Shown: positions 25,975 through 36,113 of the stretch, piece after piece | How the letters are laid out: each line of letters begins with the position of its first letter | Numbering within the stretch: the stretch's first letter is position 1 | Assembly (NCBI GenBank): GCA_035651995.1 | Contig: DASRER010000002.1 | Span: 62,001-126,000, forward strand | DNA: 64,000 bases | Origin: Terriglobales bacterium | Lineage (GTDB): Bacteria; Acidobacteriota; Terriglobia; Terriglobales; Acidobacteriaceae | Direction: 5' to 3' | Translations under genes and position numbers: made by a program | Notes under the pieces: generated by a model | Databases searched by the model: none | What the model saw: the letters and a program-made list of their open reading frames with translations, nothing else | What the model was told of the DNA's origin: nothing

Positions 25975-26349
25975 CTATTTTTCAACCAAATTTCCCACAG
26001 GCCCAAGATTGATGTTGAGCACCTCCAGGTCCTCCGGACGAAGGCCGAATTCTCTCGCCATTTCGCGGACCTTTTGCTCGAGCCTCATCAGCGCGAGACC
26101 CATCTGCTCAACCTGCTCGTCGGTCAGCGAACCTCCTTCCATGCGGCGAATCGCCTGGCGCTCCAGCACTTGACGCAGCAATTCCACCAGGCCAAGCACG
26201 AGCCGCGCGACTCCCTGCTCCACGTTTTCCGGCGAGCAGTCGATGCGGCTCGCGGCACGCTGCTGCGACTGCTCGAGCGAGCGGCGAAAATCCGCCACCG
26301 CCGCTTCGATCTCTTCCGGCGAAAGGCGCCGAGGCTCGCTGTCGCTCAT
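25975..26349 (-). CDS. gvpK: Gas vesicle protein GvpK
   Basis: 124 residues with the ATG at 26349, which overlaps the stop of the upstream gvpL-type gene (ATGA). The body is helical, with the GvpK pattern (RIDCSPENVEQGVARLVLGLVELLRQVLERQAIRRMEGGSL, then EQVEQMGLALMRLEQKVREM). GvpK is an accessory protein required for vesicle formation. A longer open frame to 26562 lies entirely inside the neighbour and is rejected. Confidence 0.93.
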   Translation of the reverse strand: MSDSEPRRLSPEEIEAAVADFRRSLEQSQQRAASRIDCSPENVEQGVARLVLGLVELLRQVLERQAIRRMEGGSLTDEQVEQMGLALMRLEQKVREMAREFGLRPEDLEVLNINLGPVGNLVEK

Positions 26350-27014
26350 CGCGGACCCTCCTCCAGCCGGACTGCCTCCACGGCGGCGAGTGGAGCCTCG
26401 TTCAGCTTCATGAATTCGGCTGGCGGCCACGGCCCGCTGACCAGCGCGCGCAACGTCTTGGGCAGGTTCACGCGCAGCATTTGATCCCGGAATTCCGCAG
26501 CGGCATCGAGTTCGATAAGCGCGTAGCAGCGAAGTTTCTCTTGTTGCTCGCTCTCCTTCCATGCCCGGGCGCAGACGCCTCGCCGCAGCGCCGTGACCGC
26601 CTCACGCAGCGCCGCTCTGCGTTCGCGGATGCGGTCCAGGTATTCGCGGCCCGAAGTCGTTTCGCCGGCGGGCGGTGTGAAGGTGAGGGCCGCGTCCATC
26701 TGCGCTAGCCCGCGAAAGTACTGGAGAGCGCGCCGGTAGGCAGCGGCATGCTGCGCGATGAAGCTGCGCAGGTCCTCCTCCGTCGCCACGGGATGGCCGA
26801 AGCGGAACGGGACGGTCTGCGCCTGGGCGAAAACCGAGCTTATCAGCCGCTGAAACTCGAGTGCCGCCTCCGTGGGCATTTTCTGCGGCTCCCACGGTGA
26901 GTAGAAACAACGCACGCCGTCCGCGTGGAGTTCGCGTACTTCGGCGCCGGCCACGCCGCGCCCGGGCGCGCGCACGTCTGCCTCGCTTTCGACGACGCAA
27001 TAGCAAAGGAACAT
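26346..27014 (-). CDS. Gas vesicle protein GvpF/GvpL (second paralogue)
   Basis: 222 residues without a basic extension. It starts with a strand typical of the domain (MFLCYCVVES), followed by PFRFGHPVATEEDLRSFI and the C-terminal block LVSGPWPPAEF, the family signature. The N-terminal half is more divergent than in the other two copies. It overlaps gvpK by four bases. Which of the three copies fills the GvpF or the GvpL role cannot be decided from sequence. Confidence 0.9.
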   Translation of the reverse strand: MFLCYCVVESEADVRAPGRGVAGAEVRELHADGVRCFYSPWEPQKMPTEAALEFQRLISSVFAQAQTVPFRFGHPVATEEDLRSFIAQHAAAYRRALQYFRGLAQMDAALTFTPPAGETTSGREYLDRIRERRAALREAVTALRRGVCARAWKESEQQEKLRCYALIELDAAAEFRDQMLRVNLPKTLRALVSGPWPPAEFMKLNEAPLAAVEAVRLEEGPR

Positions 27015-27057
27015 CGGAACAAAGGAAGCGGGAAAACCGCCTTCCTTGACTCGGTAC

Positions 27058-27288
27058 TCAGTATTCGCTGCTCGGTACTTTCTTTTCCAGATGCCTGAGC
27101 GCGGTCTCCACCGAGGTTACCACTGCGTTCAGCCCAACGTAGACCAGGTCGACGCCGGCGAGGGAGATGACGATGCTGCCGTGGATGACCACGCCGGAAT
27201 TGAGCACGTGGTCGAGGATCTCGACGAGAGAAACGTCGTCCTGACCGTCGCTGCCGACGAACACCACCTGCGAGGAGTTGGCCGCCAT
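27058..27288 (-). CDS. GvpA-family minor protein (GvpS/GvpM-like)
   Basis: 76 residues with the ATG at 27288, one base after the stop of the upstream GvpF/L gene and preceded by GGGAG. The core SLVEILDHVLNSGVVIHGSIVISLAGVDLVYVGLNAVVTSVETALRHLEK belongs to the GvpA superfamily, but the second half (ISLAGVDLVYVGL) fits GvpS/GvpM rather than GvpA or GvpJ. These are minor, probably nucleating proteins. The ORF continues upstream to 27576, but only antisense-like sequence is added. Confidence 0.88.
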   Translation of the reverse strand: MAANSSQVVFVGSDGQDDVSLVEILDHVLNSGVVIHGSIVISLAGVDLVYVGLNAVVTSVETALRHLEKKVPSSEY

Positions 27289-27289
27289 G

Positions 27290-28255
27290 CTATCTCCCGC
27301 TCTGGCGCGTGCTCCGCGAGGCCTTCTTGCCGGACCCGTTCGGCGAAGTGCGCGGCTCGTTGACGAAGGAGTAGGGTGGCCAGGGGCCGGTGGATTCGAT
27401 GCGCGCCCCGCCCAGCCGTCCCGCGAAGCGCTGCAGCACGGCTTGGAAGCGGCGCGCTTCGGTGCGGCGCACCAGATAAGCGCCCTGCCAGAGCAATCCG
27501 GGCTGGCCGGCGCGCGGACCGGCGACGGCGTCAACGGAAACGTCGCGCAGGGCTTCGGCGAAGGCGTCAATTTCAACCGGCAGCGCCCGGCCCCGCTGCT
27601 GCAGCATAGTGGACTTCTGCCGCAGGTAGTCGGCGCCGCTCTGCGCCTGCACCGGCGCCGCGTTGGGGCCGACTTCTGAAAACACCTTCACGCCCCATTC
27701 CTCGGTTCCGGCGAGGCGGCGCAGCGTGGCGTTCACAAAGCTCTTCTGCTCCTGGACGTGCTTGCGCAAAGAGGCGTGCGAGAGAAACACCGATCCGAAG
27801 CGCGTGGGAAGCAGGTCAAGCTGCTGCGCGAGCGCGCCGACAACTTTCTGGTGCCGGACGCTGGCGCCGGCAAGCCAGTCGAGGTTCTGCATGTTCTGCT
27901 CGAGTCGCTCGGCGTATTCGCCGCGCTCCACGCGGCTGATCCAGCAGAGGAGGCCGCCGCAGGAGACGGTCTCGACGGCCGAAGCGCCGTCAATGCCGGA
28001 AACAGCATCGGGCCGGACGGCGGGACGCCCGCGACTGATGCCGTAGAGATAGAGCGCTTTTGCCGGCGCGGCTGGCGCGGGCTTGGGCGCCACACGGGCC
28101 GAACGCGGCCGTGGCCTTGGCCTTGGCCTGCGCCGCGCGGCAACACTGCGCCGGCGAAGCCGGGTTTTTCCGGCGGCGGGTCGCGATGGCCTGCGCCGAG
28201 CAGGCGGACCAGTCTTCCTGCCAGCTGTGCGGCGCGATTTCAGTCGACCTGCCAT
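27290..28255 (-). CDS. Gas vesicle protein GvpF/GvpL (third paralogue) with Arg/Pro-rich N-terminus
   Basis: 321 residues from the ATG at 28255, which lies 16 bases inside the ArsA-like gene. The first 65 residues are extremely basic (KTRLRRRSVAARRR, RPRPRPRPRS). The GvpF/L domain then starts at KALYLYGISRG. The family blocks LDLLPTRFGSVFLS, EEWGVKVFSE and STGPWPPYSFV are present. The basic region could bind nucleic acid or a negatively charged surface; this is inference. It is the second gene of the cluster. Confidence 0.92.
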   Translation of the reverse strand: MAGRLKSRRTAGRKTGPPARRRPSRPAAGKTRLRRRSVAARRRPRPRPRPRSARVAPKPAPAAPAKALYLYGISRGRPAVRPDAVSGIDGASAVETVSCGGLLCWISRVERGEYAERLEQNMQNLDWLAGASVRHQKVVGALAQQLDLLPTRFGSVFLSHASLRKHVQEQKSFVNATLRRLAGTEEWGVKVFSEVGPNAAPVQAQSGADYLRQKSTMLQQRGRALPVEIDAFAEALRDVSVDAVAGPRAGQPGLLWQGAYLVRRTEARRFQAVLQRFAGRLGGARIESTGPWPPYSFVNEPRTSPNGSGKKASRSTRQSGR

Positions 28256-30174
28256 AAGCGGCGTGTGAAGGCCTGCAATCGCCGTTTGCCGGCAACCTCG
28301 CCGGGCGCTTCCGCGACGACCAGCAGGTCGCGCCCGTGATGGCGGCTGCGCAACGACGCAAGTGTCGCCATCTGCCACCGGCGCGCGCTCTGGCAACGGC
28401 GGCAGTTTCGAACCGACTCCGGTAGCAAGACGCGATTGACGACCAACGGGCCGGAGGGCGCGTGCATGCCGTGTAGTGCGCCCAGCAGACGTGCGGTTTC
28501 GCGATCGGGCAGCGGCTCGGCCAGCATGATCGGCCACACGCTAACCTGGCGCGGATCACGCAACATGCGGCCCAGCTCGCGCGCCCGCTGCTCCACGGCG
28601 GCAATCTCCACCGCCAGATCACGGACCAGCGGTAGTCTACGGTGCGGGGCCAGGGTTTTCAACAGGAGGCGGGCCCATCCCTCCATTCGGGCGGGCGTCC
28701 GGAGGAGTTCCAAGGCGTGGCCGGTTGGCGCCATATCTATGATAATGAACTGTTTACCGGACCGGACCAAATCGAGGATGCGGAAGGCGGCAAACAGCTC
28801 GTCCACGCCCGGCGGGACAACGTCGAGCAGGGCCTCGAGGACCCGGCGCTCGTAGCTCAGATCAACATGGACGCCGCCACGCGTTTCGGCGGTGAGCGCC
28901 GCGCCGATCTGCCGCCGCACGCCCGCGCTCCAGCGGGCAAACTCGGCAACGGCGTCGGCTTCGACGGCCTGGAATTTCGGGTCGCCGAGCACCGCGTGAG
29001 GCTGATCGGCGATTTCGGCTTCGAAGACGTCGTCGAGGGATGGGGCGGGATCGGTCGAGCACAGCACGACGGGAATTGACTTCCTGCGCTGGCGCTGACG
29101 AAATGCCAGCGCCGCCGAAATTGTTGTTTTGCCGACGCCGCCTTTGCCGAGTGTGAAGGCGAGAGGGACGTCGGGCGAGGGCCACGGGGCTGCGGTCAGT
29201 CTGACCTCCGGCGCGCGCGTGGGCCCAGGAGCGGCGGGAAGCTTGCCGCCCTGAAATACGTGACGGCCGAACTCGGCCAGCGACTTCGGTCCGAGCATGG
29301 GGCCGCCGGGATCCTCGCCAATCACGATCGGGAGCTTGGGAAACTCGCGCGCCAGAAACGTCCTGGCCGCGCGAGCTGCGCGGACGCGAGCCAAGCAATG
29401 ATTGCACTTCCGTCCGGCGGCGACGACGGCGCGATTCAGGACAATGCGCGCGATGTCCATCGTAGGCGCGCTGGCAGCCAGTTCCCGGCGCACGCGGACG
29501 GATTCCTGCAGCGAGAAATTTTCCGGCGTGGTGACCAGCACAAGCTCAGCTTGACCGGCGCTGAGGGCCTGACGGACTTCTGCGACCATGCGCTCCCATT
29601 GAGTCACGACCGGCGGAACGGCGATGGTGGTGTGGGCGAAGGTTTCGGCCAGAACGCGATCGCGGCCGGCGGCGGTCTGAAGAAAATGGAGGAAGCGCGC
29701 GAGGTGCTCGGGTAATTGGAACAGGCGCAGCGTGTGCCCAATGGGCGCGGTGTCGACAACGATTTCGTCGTAGTCGCCGCGGGCCGCCAGGCGATGCAAT
29801 GCGACCAGGGCGGCGACCTCGGCCATGCCGGGCAGCGTGGCGTCGAGCAACGGTTCGATCTCGGCGGCGGTGAAGATGGTCGCGCTCTCGATCAGCTCCA
29901 GCAGCGCGCCGCGCTGTCGCTTCAGGAAACGGGCAAATTCCTTTGAGGCATTGATTTCCCACGCCCACAGACGCGTGCCGGGGCCGAGGCGGACCGCCGT
30001 CGGCTGGTCTCCAAGCTTCTGCTGCAGGACATCGGCCAGTGAGTGTGCCGGGTCGGTGGACATGAGCAGCACGCGTCGGCGGGGCTGCTGACGCGCCGTG
30101 TAAGCGGCATAGGACGCGGAGACGGTCGTCTTCCCCACACCGCCCTTGCCGATGAAGAACGTGAGCCGCGCCAT
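28240..30174 (-). CDS. Tandem ArsA/Get3-like ATPase heading the gas vesicle cluster
   Basis: 644 residues, two fused deviant-Walker-A ATPase domains. Walker A copies are GKGGVGKTTVS (residues 9-19) and GKGGVGKTTIS (343-353). The ArsA/Get3 switch motif occurs twice (DTAPIGHTLRLF at 141 and DMAPTGHALELL at 480). Each half carries one CxxC (C257-C260 and C591-C594), as in Get3-type targeting factors, where it binds zinc. The cluster has no arsenite-pump gene (arsB), so an arsenic role is not supported. A role as chaperone or assembly ATPase for the hydrophobic Gvp proteins is inferred. It is the first gene of the cluster and overlaps the next gene by 16 bases. Confidence 0.85.
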   Translation of the reverse strand: MARLTFFIGKGGVGKTTVSASYAAYTARQQPRRRVLLMSTDPAHSLADVLQQKLGDQPTAVRLGPGTRLWAWEINASKEFARFLKRQRGALLELIESATIFTAAEIEPLLDATLPGMAEVAALVALHRLAARGDYDEIVVDTAPIGHTLRLFQLPEHLARFLHFLQTAAGRDRVLAETFAHTTIAVPPVVTQWERMVAEVRQALSAGQAELVLVTTPENFSLQESVRVRRELAASAPTMDIARIVLNRAVVAAGRKCNHCLARVRAARAARTFLAREFPKLPIVIGEDPGGPMLGPKSLAEFGRHVFQGGKLPAAPGPTRAPEVRLTAAPWPSPDVPLAFTLGKGGVGKTTISAALAFRQRQRRKSIPVVLCSTDPAPSLDDVFEAEIADQPHAVLGDPKFQAVEADAVAEFARWSAGVRRQIGAALTAETRGGVHVDLSYERRVLEALLDVVPPGVDELFAAFRILDLVRSGKQFIIIDMAPTGHALELLRTPARMEGWARLLLKTLAPHRRLPLVRDLAVEIAAVEQRARELGRMLRDPRQVSVWPIMLAEPLPDRETARLLGALHGMHAPSGPLVVNRVLLPESVRNCRRCQSARRWQMATLASLRSRHHGRDLLVVAEAPGEVAGKRRLQAFTRRLWQVD

Positions 30175-30303
30175 GGCGCGCATTCTATGCGCCTTCGGCC
30201 CTCTCTTGGCGGAGGTTGGTCCACCATTGACCTGCCTCGTCTTTGGCGCCTGCGCAGGCTGTTGCCTTCACCCGGTGCGGCAAAGTGGAATTTCCCCTCC
30301 CGC

Positions 30304-30309
30304 TATAAT
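30304..30309 (+). promoter_or_regulatory. -10 box (TATAAT) before the glycosyltransferase gene
   Basis: A perfect TATAAT ends 14 bases before the GTG at 30324. A start about seven bases downstream would leave a leader of only some eight bases. The 150-base gap is shared with the divergent gas vesicle cluster. No clear -35 box was seen. Confidence 0.5.
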
Positions 30310-30323
30310 CCACCTTCGCCCTC

Positions 30324-32135
30324 GTGAACTCCGCACGCCAGACAGCAGTCCCCGCCATCGTCTGCCTTGTTGTCCTTTGGGCGCTCATCTACGTTTCCGG
30401 ATTGTTTACGCCCGCGCTGCTCGACGATGCCGATTCGGTCCACGCCGAGGCTGCGCGCGAGATGGTTGAGCGCGGCGACTGGGTAACGCTGCACGCCAAC
30501 GGCATTCGTTACCTGGAAAAGGCGCCGCTCATGTACTGGGCGGTGGCGGCCAGCTTCCAACTCTTCGGCGTCGGTGAGTGGCAGGCGCGCCTGCCGATTG
30601 CGCTGGGCGCCCTGGCCCTGATGCTGCTTACGTGGCGCGTCGGGCGCCGCGTTTACGGCGATTCCGGCGGGTTCGCCGCAGCATTGGTGATGGCGACCGC
30701 GGTAGGGCCGTATCTGTTCACGCGGTTTCTCATCCCTGACCTGTTGGTTGGACTTTGGCTGCTGCTGACATTCGCCTTTTTCTTGCGCGCTCTCCAGGAA
30801 GATCCGCCGTCACGGACGGCGTGCTGGGGCATGGCGGCGGCCTCCGCCTTGAACGTCCTCACGAAAGGCCTGATTGGCCTGGTGTTTCCCGCGGCGGTGA
30901 TCGCGACGTACCTGCTGATCACGGGCGACACGCGGCGCCTGCTCAAGCTGCGGCTGCTCTCGTCGTCGCTGGTTTGGCTCGCCATCGCCGCTCCCTGGCA
31001 CTTGATGGCCGCGCTGCGCAACCCTGCGCAGGGCGAAGTGCGCGGATTCTTCTGGTTCTATTTCGTCAACGAACACTTCCTCCGCTACCTGAACAAGCGC
31101 GTGCCACGCGACTACGACACCGTGCCGCTGCTTCTCTTCTGGGGACTGGTGCTGGTCTGGCTGCTCCCGTGGAGCGCGTTTTTGCCGCAAACGGCGGCGG
31201 AGTTCTGGCGCGCCTTGAAGCGTGCGCCAATTTTTGCGCGCGCGAGTGCGCGCGAGTTGAGCGCACGCGGGCGCGCCCATCTGGTGTTCGGACTGTGGGC
31301 GCTGGTGATCCTGGTCTTCTTCAGCTTTTCAACCCGGCAGGAGTACTACGTGGTACCGGCGATTCCGGCGCTGGCGCTGCTGGCCGGCGGCTGGCTGGGC
31401 CAATCCGGCGAGGCGGGCACCGTTCCAGCGTCCGACCGCGTGTCGTCCCTGGTCCTTCTGTTGGTCGCGACAGCGGTGTGCGTCGCCTGCCTGGGATTGG
31501 CGATCAGCGCTGCGCCGCCGCCTCCAGGCGCCGACATTGCCGACCTGCTGAGGAAGAATCCCGACAAGTACGCGCTCAGCTTCGGACATTTCTTCGACCT
31601 GACGCCTGAAGCGCTGGGCGCCTTCCGCGCGCCGCTGGTCTCGACCGGCATCGCGTTTCTGCTGGGCAGCGCGATGAACTGGTGGCTGCGGCGCCGCAAT
31701 CGCGCTGCGGCCGCGAATGTGGCCCTTGCCGCCATGATGGTGGTGCTCCTGAACGCCGCTCATCGGGGACTGGTCATCTTCTCGCCGACGCTGACGAGCA
31801 GGCCGCTGGCCCAGGCGATCGCCGCAAGGCTCCAGCCCGGTGACCTGATCGTGATTGACGGCGACTACGAAGAGGGTTCAACGTTGAACTTCTACACGCG
31901 CCATCCCGTGCGCGTGCTCAACCATCGCGAGGCGAACCTGTGGTACGGCTCGCACTTCCCAGACGCGCCGCGCGTCTTCGAGACCAACGAGTCGTTCCTG
32001 AAGCTATGGGAAGGACCGGGGCGAGTTTATCTGTGGAGCCAGGTGAGCGAGCCCGGGCTTCTGCGCGGCTTGCCGGCGCACGAGGTGGCGCGAAGCGGCG
32101 GGAAGTACATCCTGACGAACCAGCCCCTGCGATAA
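30324..32135 (+). CDS. Membrane glycosyltransferase, GT39/ArnT type
   Basis: 603 residues with a GTG start. An N-terminal helix is followed by the periplasmic loop with the acidic pair in LLDDADSVHAEAAREM, and then EKAPLMYWAVA and EWQARLPIAL, the hallmarks of ArnT/PMT glycosyltransferases that use polyprenyl-phosphate sugar donors. About ten to twelve membrane helices follow and a C-terminal soluble domain (VIDGDYEEGSTLNFY). It probably adds a sugar or aminosugar to lipid A or a related envelope component. It is divergent from the gas vesicle cluster. Confidence 0.87.
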   Translation: MNSARQTAVPAIVCLVVLWALIYVSGLFTPALLDDADSVHAEAAREMVERGDWVTLHANGIRYLEKAPLMYWAVAASFQLFGVGEWQARLPIALGALALMLLTWRVGRRVYGDSGGFAAALVMATAVGPYLFTRFLIPDLLVGLWLLLTFAFFLRALQEDPPSRTACWGMAAASALNVLTKGLIGLVFPAAVIATYLLITGDTRRLLKLRLLSSSLVWLAIAAPWHLMAALRNPAQGEVRGFFWFYFVNEHFLRYLNKRVPRDYDTVPLLLFWGLVLVWLLPWSAFLPQTAAEFWRALKRAPIFARASARELSARGRAHLVFGLWALVILVFFSFSTRQEYYVVPAIPALALLAGGWLGQSGEAGTVPASDRVSSLVLLLVATAVCVACLGLAISAAPPPPGADIADLLRKNPDKYALSFGHFFDLTPEALGAFRAPLVSTGIAFLLGSAMNWWLRRRNRAAAANVALAAMMVVLLNAAHRGLVIFSPTLTSRPLAQAIAARLQPGDLIVIDGDYEEGSTLNFYTRHPVRVLNHREANLWYGSHFPDAPRVFETNESFLKLWEGPGRVYLWSQVSEPGLLRGLPAHEVARSGGKYILTNQPLR

Positions 32136-32209
32136 CGGACATCCACCGGGGAGGAACGGAACGCACGGGGTCGGATTCACTGTTTTTCTCTGCGGTTCTG
32201 TGGTGGGTT

Positions 32210-33376
32210 TCACCCTGCCGGGTGCAGCTTCCCGTCGCGCAGCACGAACTGATCGCCGCGCCAGGCAACGGTGTGTCCGGTATAGCTTGCAATCCAGACG
32301 AACACCGCGATGATGTCGCGCAGGGGGATGAGCCAGAAATCGCGAACCAGGCTCCGGTCCTGAAGGACGCCCGCGCCGACTTCGAACGCGACCGCAAGAC
32401 GAAACAGCAGCGCTCCGAGCAGGAGCAACCACGACCAGAGCGCGTCGTGCGCGGCCGCCACCGCGAGCAGTGCCCAGGGAACGGCGAAGGTGAGCAGGAG
32501 TCCGGCGTAGCCCCAGCGGCGCGAGTGGCGCGTGCTGCGCGCCCAACGCAGCTGGTGCTGGAGAAACTCGGAGAAACTGTACTCGGGCAGGTGCGTGTCG
32601 ACGACCACGTCGGAGAGCGCAACGCTGCGTCCGCTGGCGGCCACACGCCGTCCGAGCTCGTAGTCGTCGGCCAGATAGTCGACCAGGCTTTCGAAGCCGC
32701 CGATGGCGGGCAGGGCCTCGCGACTCAGCGCCATGGTCGAACCCAGGGCGAAGCGCACCGAGCCTTCCAGCTGTCGCGCTGCGAGGACACCGGCGTGGAA
32801 ATCAGTGCTGATGCCGACGGCCTCCAGGCGTGAGCCGAGCGTCGCCGAGGCGTGCCCGCGGTACATGCACGTGACCAATCCAGTTTTGGGTGACACCAGC
32901 GGCGCCATGATGCGGCGCAGGTAGTCAGCCGGAACGCGAATGTCGCTGTCGTTAATGACCAGGTAGGGATGCCGCGCTTGCTCGAGCATCTGGATGAGGT
33001 TGCTGACCTTCAGGTTCGTGCCCAGTACCTGCGGACACACGACGAGCTTGATGGCGCGCCCGGGAAACTCGCGCATCAGACGATGCACGAGCGGAACAGC
33101 GTCGTCGCCCGGATCGCTCACGCCAAAGATAATTTCGTATTCCGGATAGTCCTGAAGACAGTGGCTGCGGAAGCTTTGATAGATGTCGGGATCAGTTCCG
33201 CGCAGCGGCTTCAGGATGGAAACTGGTGGAGTGAACGCACCGGAAACCTTCTGCGCGGCCCAGTAGCGCCGAAAGCGCCGCGCACCCCACAGGCACAGCA
33301 CGTAGTAACCCACTCCGCAGCTGGTACAGACCACGGCGAGGAACTGAAGCCATTCGCGGAAAAGGTGAAACATCAC
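32210..33376 (-). CDS. Ceramide glucosyltransferase-like GT2/GT21 enzyme (HpnI type)
   Basis: 388 residues. An N-terminal membrane helix (about 8-28), the catalytic GT core (PVSILKPLRGTDPD, NDSDIRVPADYL with the DxD-like motif, LADDYELGRRV and QLRWARS as the Q/RxxRW motif) and a C-terminal pair of membrane helices match ceramide glucosyltransferases and the hopanoid glycosyltransferase HpnI, which makes glucosaminyl-type hopanoid head groups. No hopanoid genes (shc, hpnH, hpnG) are nearby. It lies 65 bases after the permease pair and may be co-transcribed. Confidence 0.87.
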   Translation of the reverse strand: MMFHLFREWLQFLAVVCTSCGVGYYVLCLWGARRFRRYWAAQKVSGAFTPPVSILKPLRGTDPDIYQSFRSHCLQDYPEYEIIFGVSDPGDDAVPLVHRLMREFPGRAIKLVVCPQVLGTNLKVSNLIQMLEQARHPYLVINDSDIRVPADYLRRIMAPLVSPKTGLVTCMYRGHASATLGSRLEAVGISTDFHAGVLAARQLEGSVRFALGSTMALSREALPAIGGFESLVDYLADDYELGRRVAASGRSVALSDVVVDTHLPEYSFSEFLQHQLRWARSTRHSRRWGYAGLLLTFAVPWALLAVAAAHDALWSWLLLLGALLFRLAVAFEVGAGVLQDRSLVRDFWLIPLRDIIAVFVWIASYTGHTVAWRGDQFVLRDGKLHPAG

Positions 33377-33441
33377 GACTGCCTATCTTCCCATCCTTCG
33401 AAACGCCCGCCAATAGCACCTTAGGGCTTGGCACGACGGCG

Positions 33442-34700
33442 CTATTCGTACCGCAACGCCTCGATGGGATCGAGGTTGGCCGCTTTCCATGCCGGGTAGA
33501 TTCCGAAGACCACTCCCACAGCGCAGGAGATGGTGAAGCCGGTGAGCGTCCAGAAAATCGACATTGTCGCCGGCAGCGACTCGAAGATCATGCGCACGGC
33601 TTGTGTGACCACGCCGCCCGCAAGGATGCCGATGGCGCCGCCGAGCGCCGAAAGCGTGATCGCTTCCAGCGTGAATTGCGTCAGGATGTCGAATTTGCGC
33701 GCGCCGATGGCCTTGCGCACGCCAATCTCACGGGTGCGCTCGGTGACCGACACCAGCATGATGTTCATCACGCCGACGCCGCCGACGATCAAACCGACGC
33801 TGGAGACGGCGAACATGAAGATGAAGACGGCGCCGGTGATCTGGTTCCAGACGTCGCTGAGCGAATCCTGGGTAAAAATGGCGAAGTTGTCCTGGTCCAT
33901 CGGCCGCACTTTGCGGCGCCGGCGCAGCAACTCGCGCATCTCGTCGATGGTCTTCGGCATGTCATCGTGCGAGGTCGCCTTCACGCTGATCCAGAACTGC
34001 TTCAGCTCCGGATGCAGCTTGCGGAAGGTGCCGAGCGGAAAATAAACGATGTTGTCGGCAGGATTGCTGCCGCCCTCGAACACCGTCTTGCGCTTTTCGA
34101 CCACGCCGATCACGCGGAAAAGTTCGCCTTCGATGTTGATCTCCTTGTCGAGCGGCGAGGCGTGCTGGAAGAGCTCGTCGGCGGTGTCGTTGCCCAAAAC
34201 GATGACCTGCGTGTGGTGTTCATCGTCGAAGTTGCTGAACCACCGGCCTTCCCGCATTTTCAGGTCGAAGACCTCGGTGACGGCCGAGAGGTCACCCTCC
34301 AGGATCACGTTCTTGGCCTTGCGGCCCTCGTATTTCACCACGTAGGCGCCGGCGTTGAACTGCGGGATCTGATAGCGCAGGCCGGCGTTCACCGCCTTCA
34401 CGTGCGGAAGGTCCTTGATGGCCATCGCGTCTTCGTAGGTGAGTTCCTTGCGCCGGCGCACTTCTTCCGGCAAACGGCCGAAGTTGAACGGCTCCAGGTG
34501 GAAGGCGAAGACAACGTCAGAGCCGATCTCGCTGATCACCTGCGTGACGTTGGCGTTGAGCCCGCGCACGACCGAGGAGATGCCGATCACGGTCATGACG
34601 CCGATCACGATGCCGAGCACGGTGAGCGCGGAGCGCAGCTTGTTCTTGCGCAGCGTCTCCAGCGCCATGGCAAAGTTTTCGCCCCAATCGTGACGGCGCT

Positions 34701-34704
<4 letters not shown>
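33442..34704 (-). CDS. MacB/FtsX-type ABC transporter permease
   Basis: 420 residues. One N-terminal helix (about 22-44), a large periplasmic MacB_PCD domain (about 50-270) and three C-terminal helices of the FtsX domain ([29 protein letters not shown] between helices). The topology is that of MacB/LolC-like mechanotransmission permeases that export lipids, peptides or siderophores. No ATPase gene accompanies it here. It overlaps the second permease gene by four bases, so the two probably form a heterodimer. Confidence 0.92.
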
Positions 34705-35930
<1,226 letters not shown>

Positions 35931-36097
35931 ATAAGGTTGAAGAGGGCCGAAAAAAGTCTACCAGAGCAGCGGCGCGCCGGGCGCAGATGCTTGCTTGAGC
36001 CGCGCGCGGCCGCCAGCCTAGATACGTCCTTGCAGATCAGCAAGTTCCACCTTGAGTTTTGGGCGCCTTTTGCGCCCCGATTGGCGCTCCGAACATC

Positions 36098-36103
36098 TAT
36101 AAT
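36098..36103 (+). promoter_or_regulatory. -10 box of rnpB (TATAAT)
   Basis: TATAAT lies 12 bases before the first paired base of the RNase P RNA, the expected distance for transcription of the RNA from its own promoter. No good -35 box was seen at 17 bases. Confidence 0.6.
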
Positions 36104-36113
36104 ATTGAACGCA

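Noticed and set aside
28240-30174. Arsenite efflux ATPase ArsA as the function of the tandem ATPase
   Set aside because: No arsB, arsR, arsC or arsD is present, and the gene is embedded in the gas vesicle operon with overlapping neighbours. The fold call stands, the arsenic role does not.
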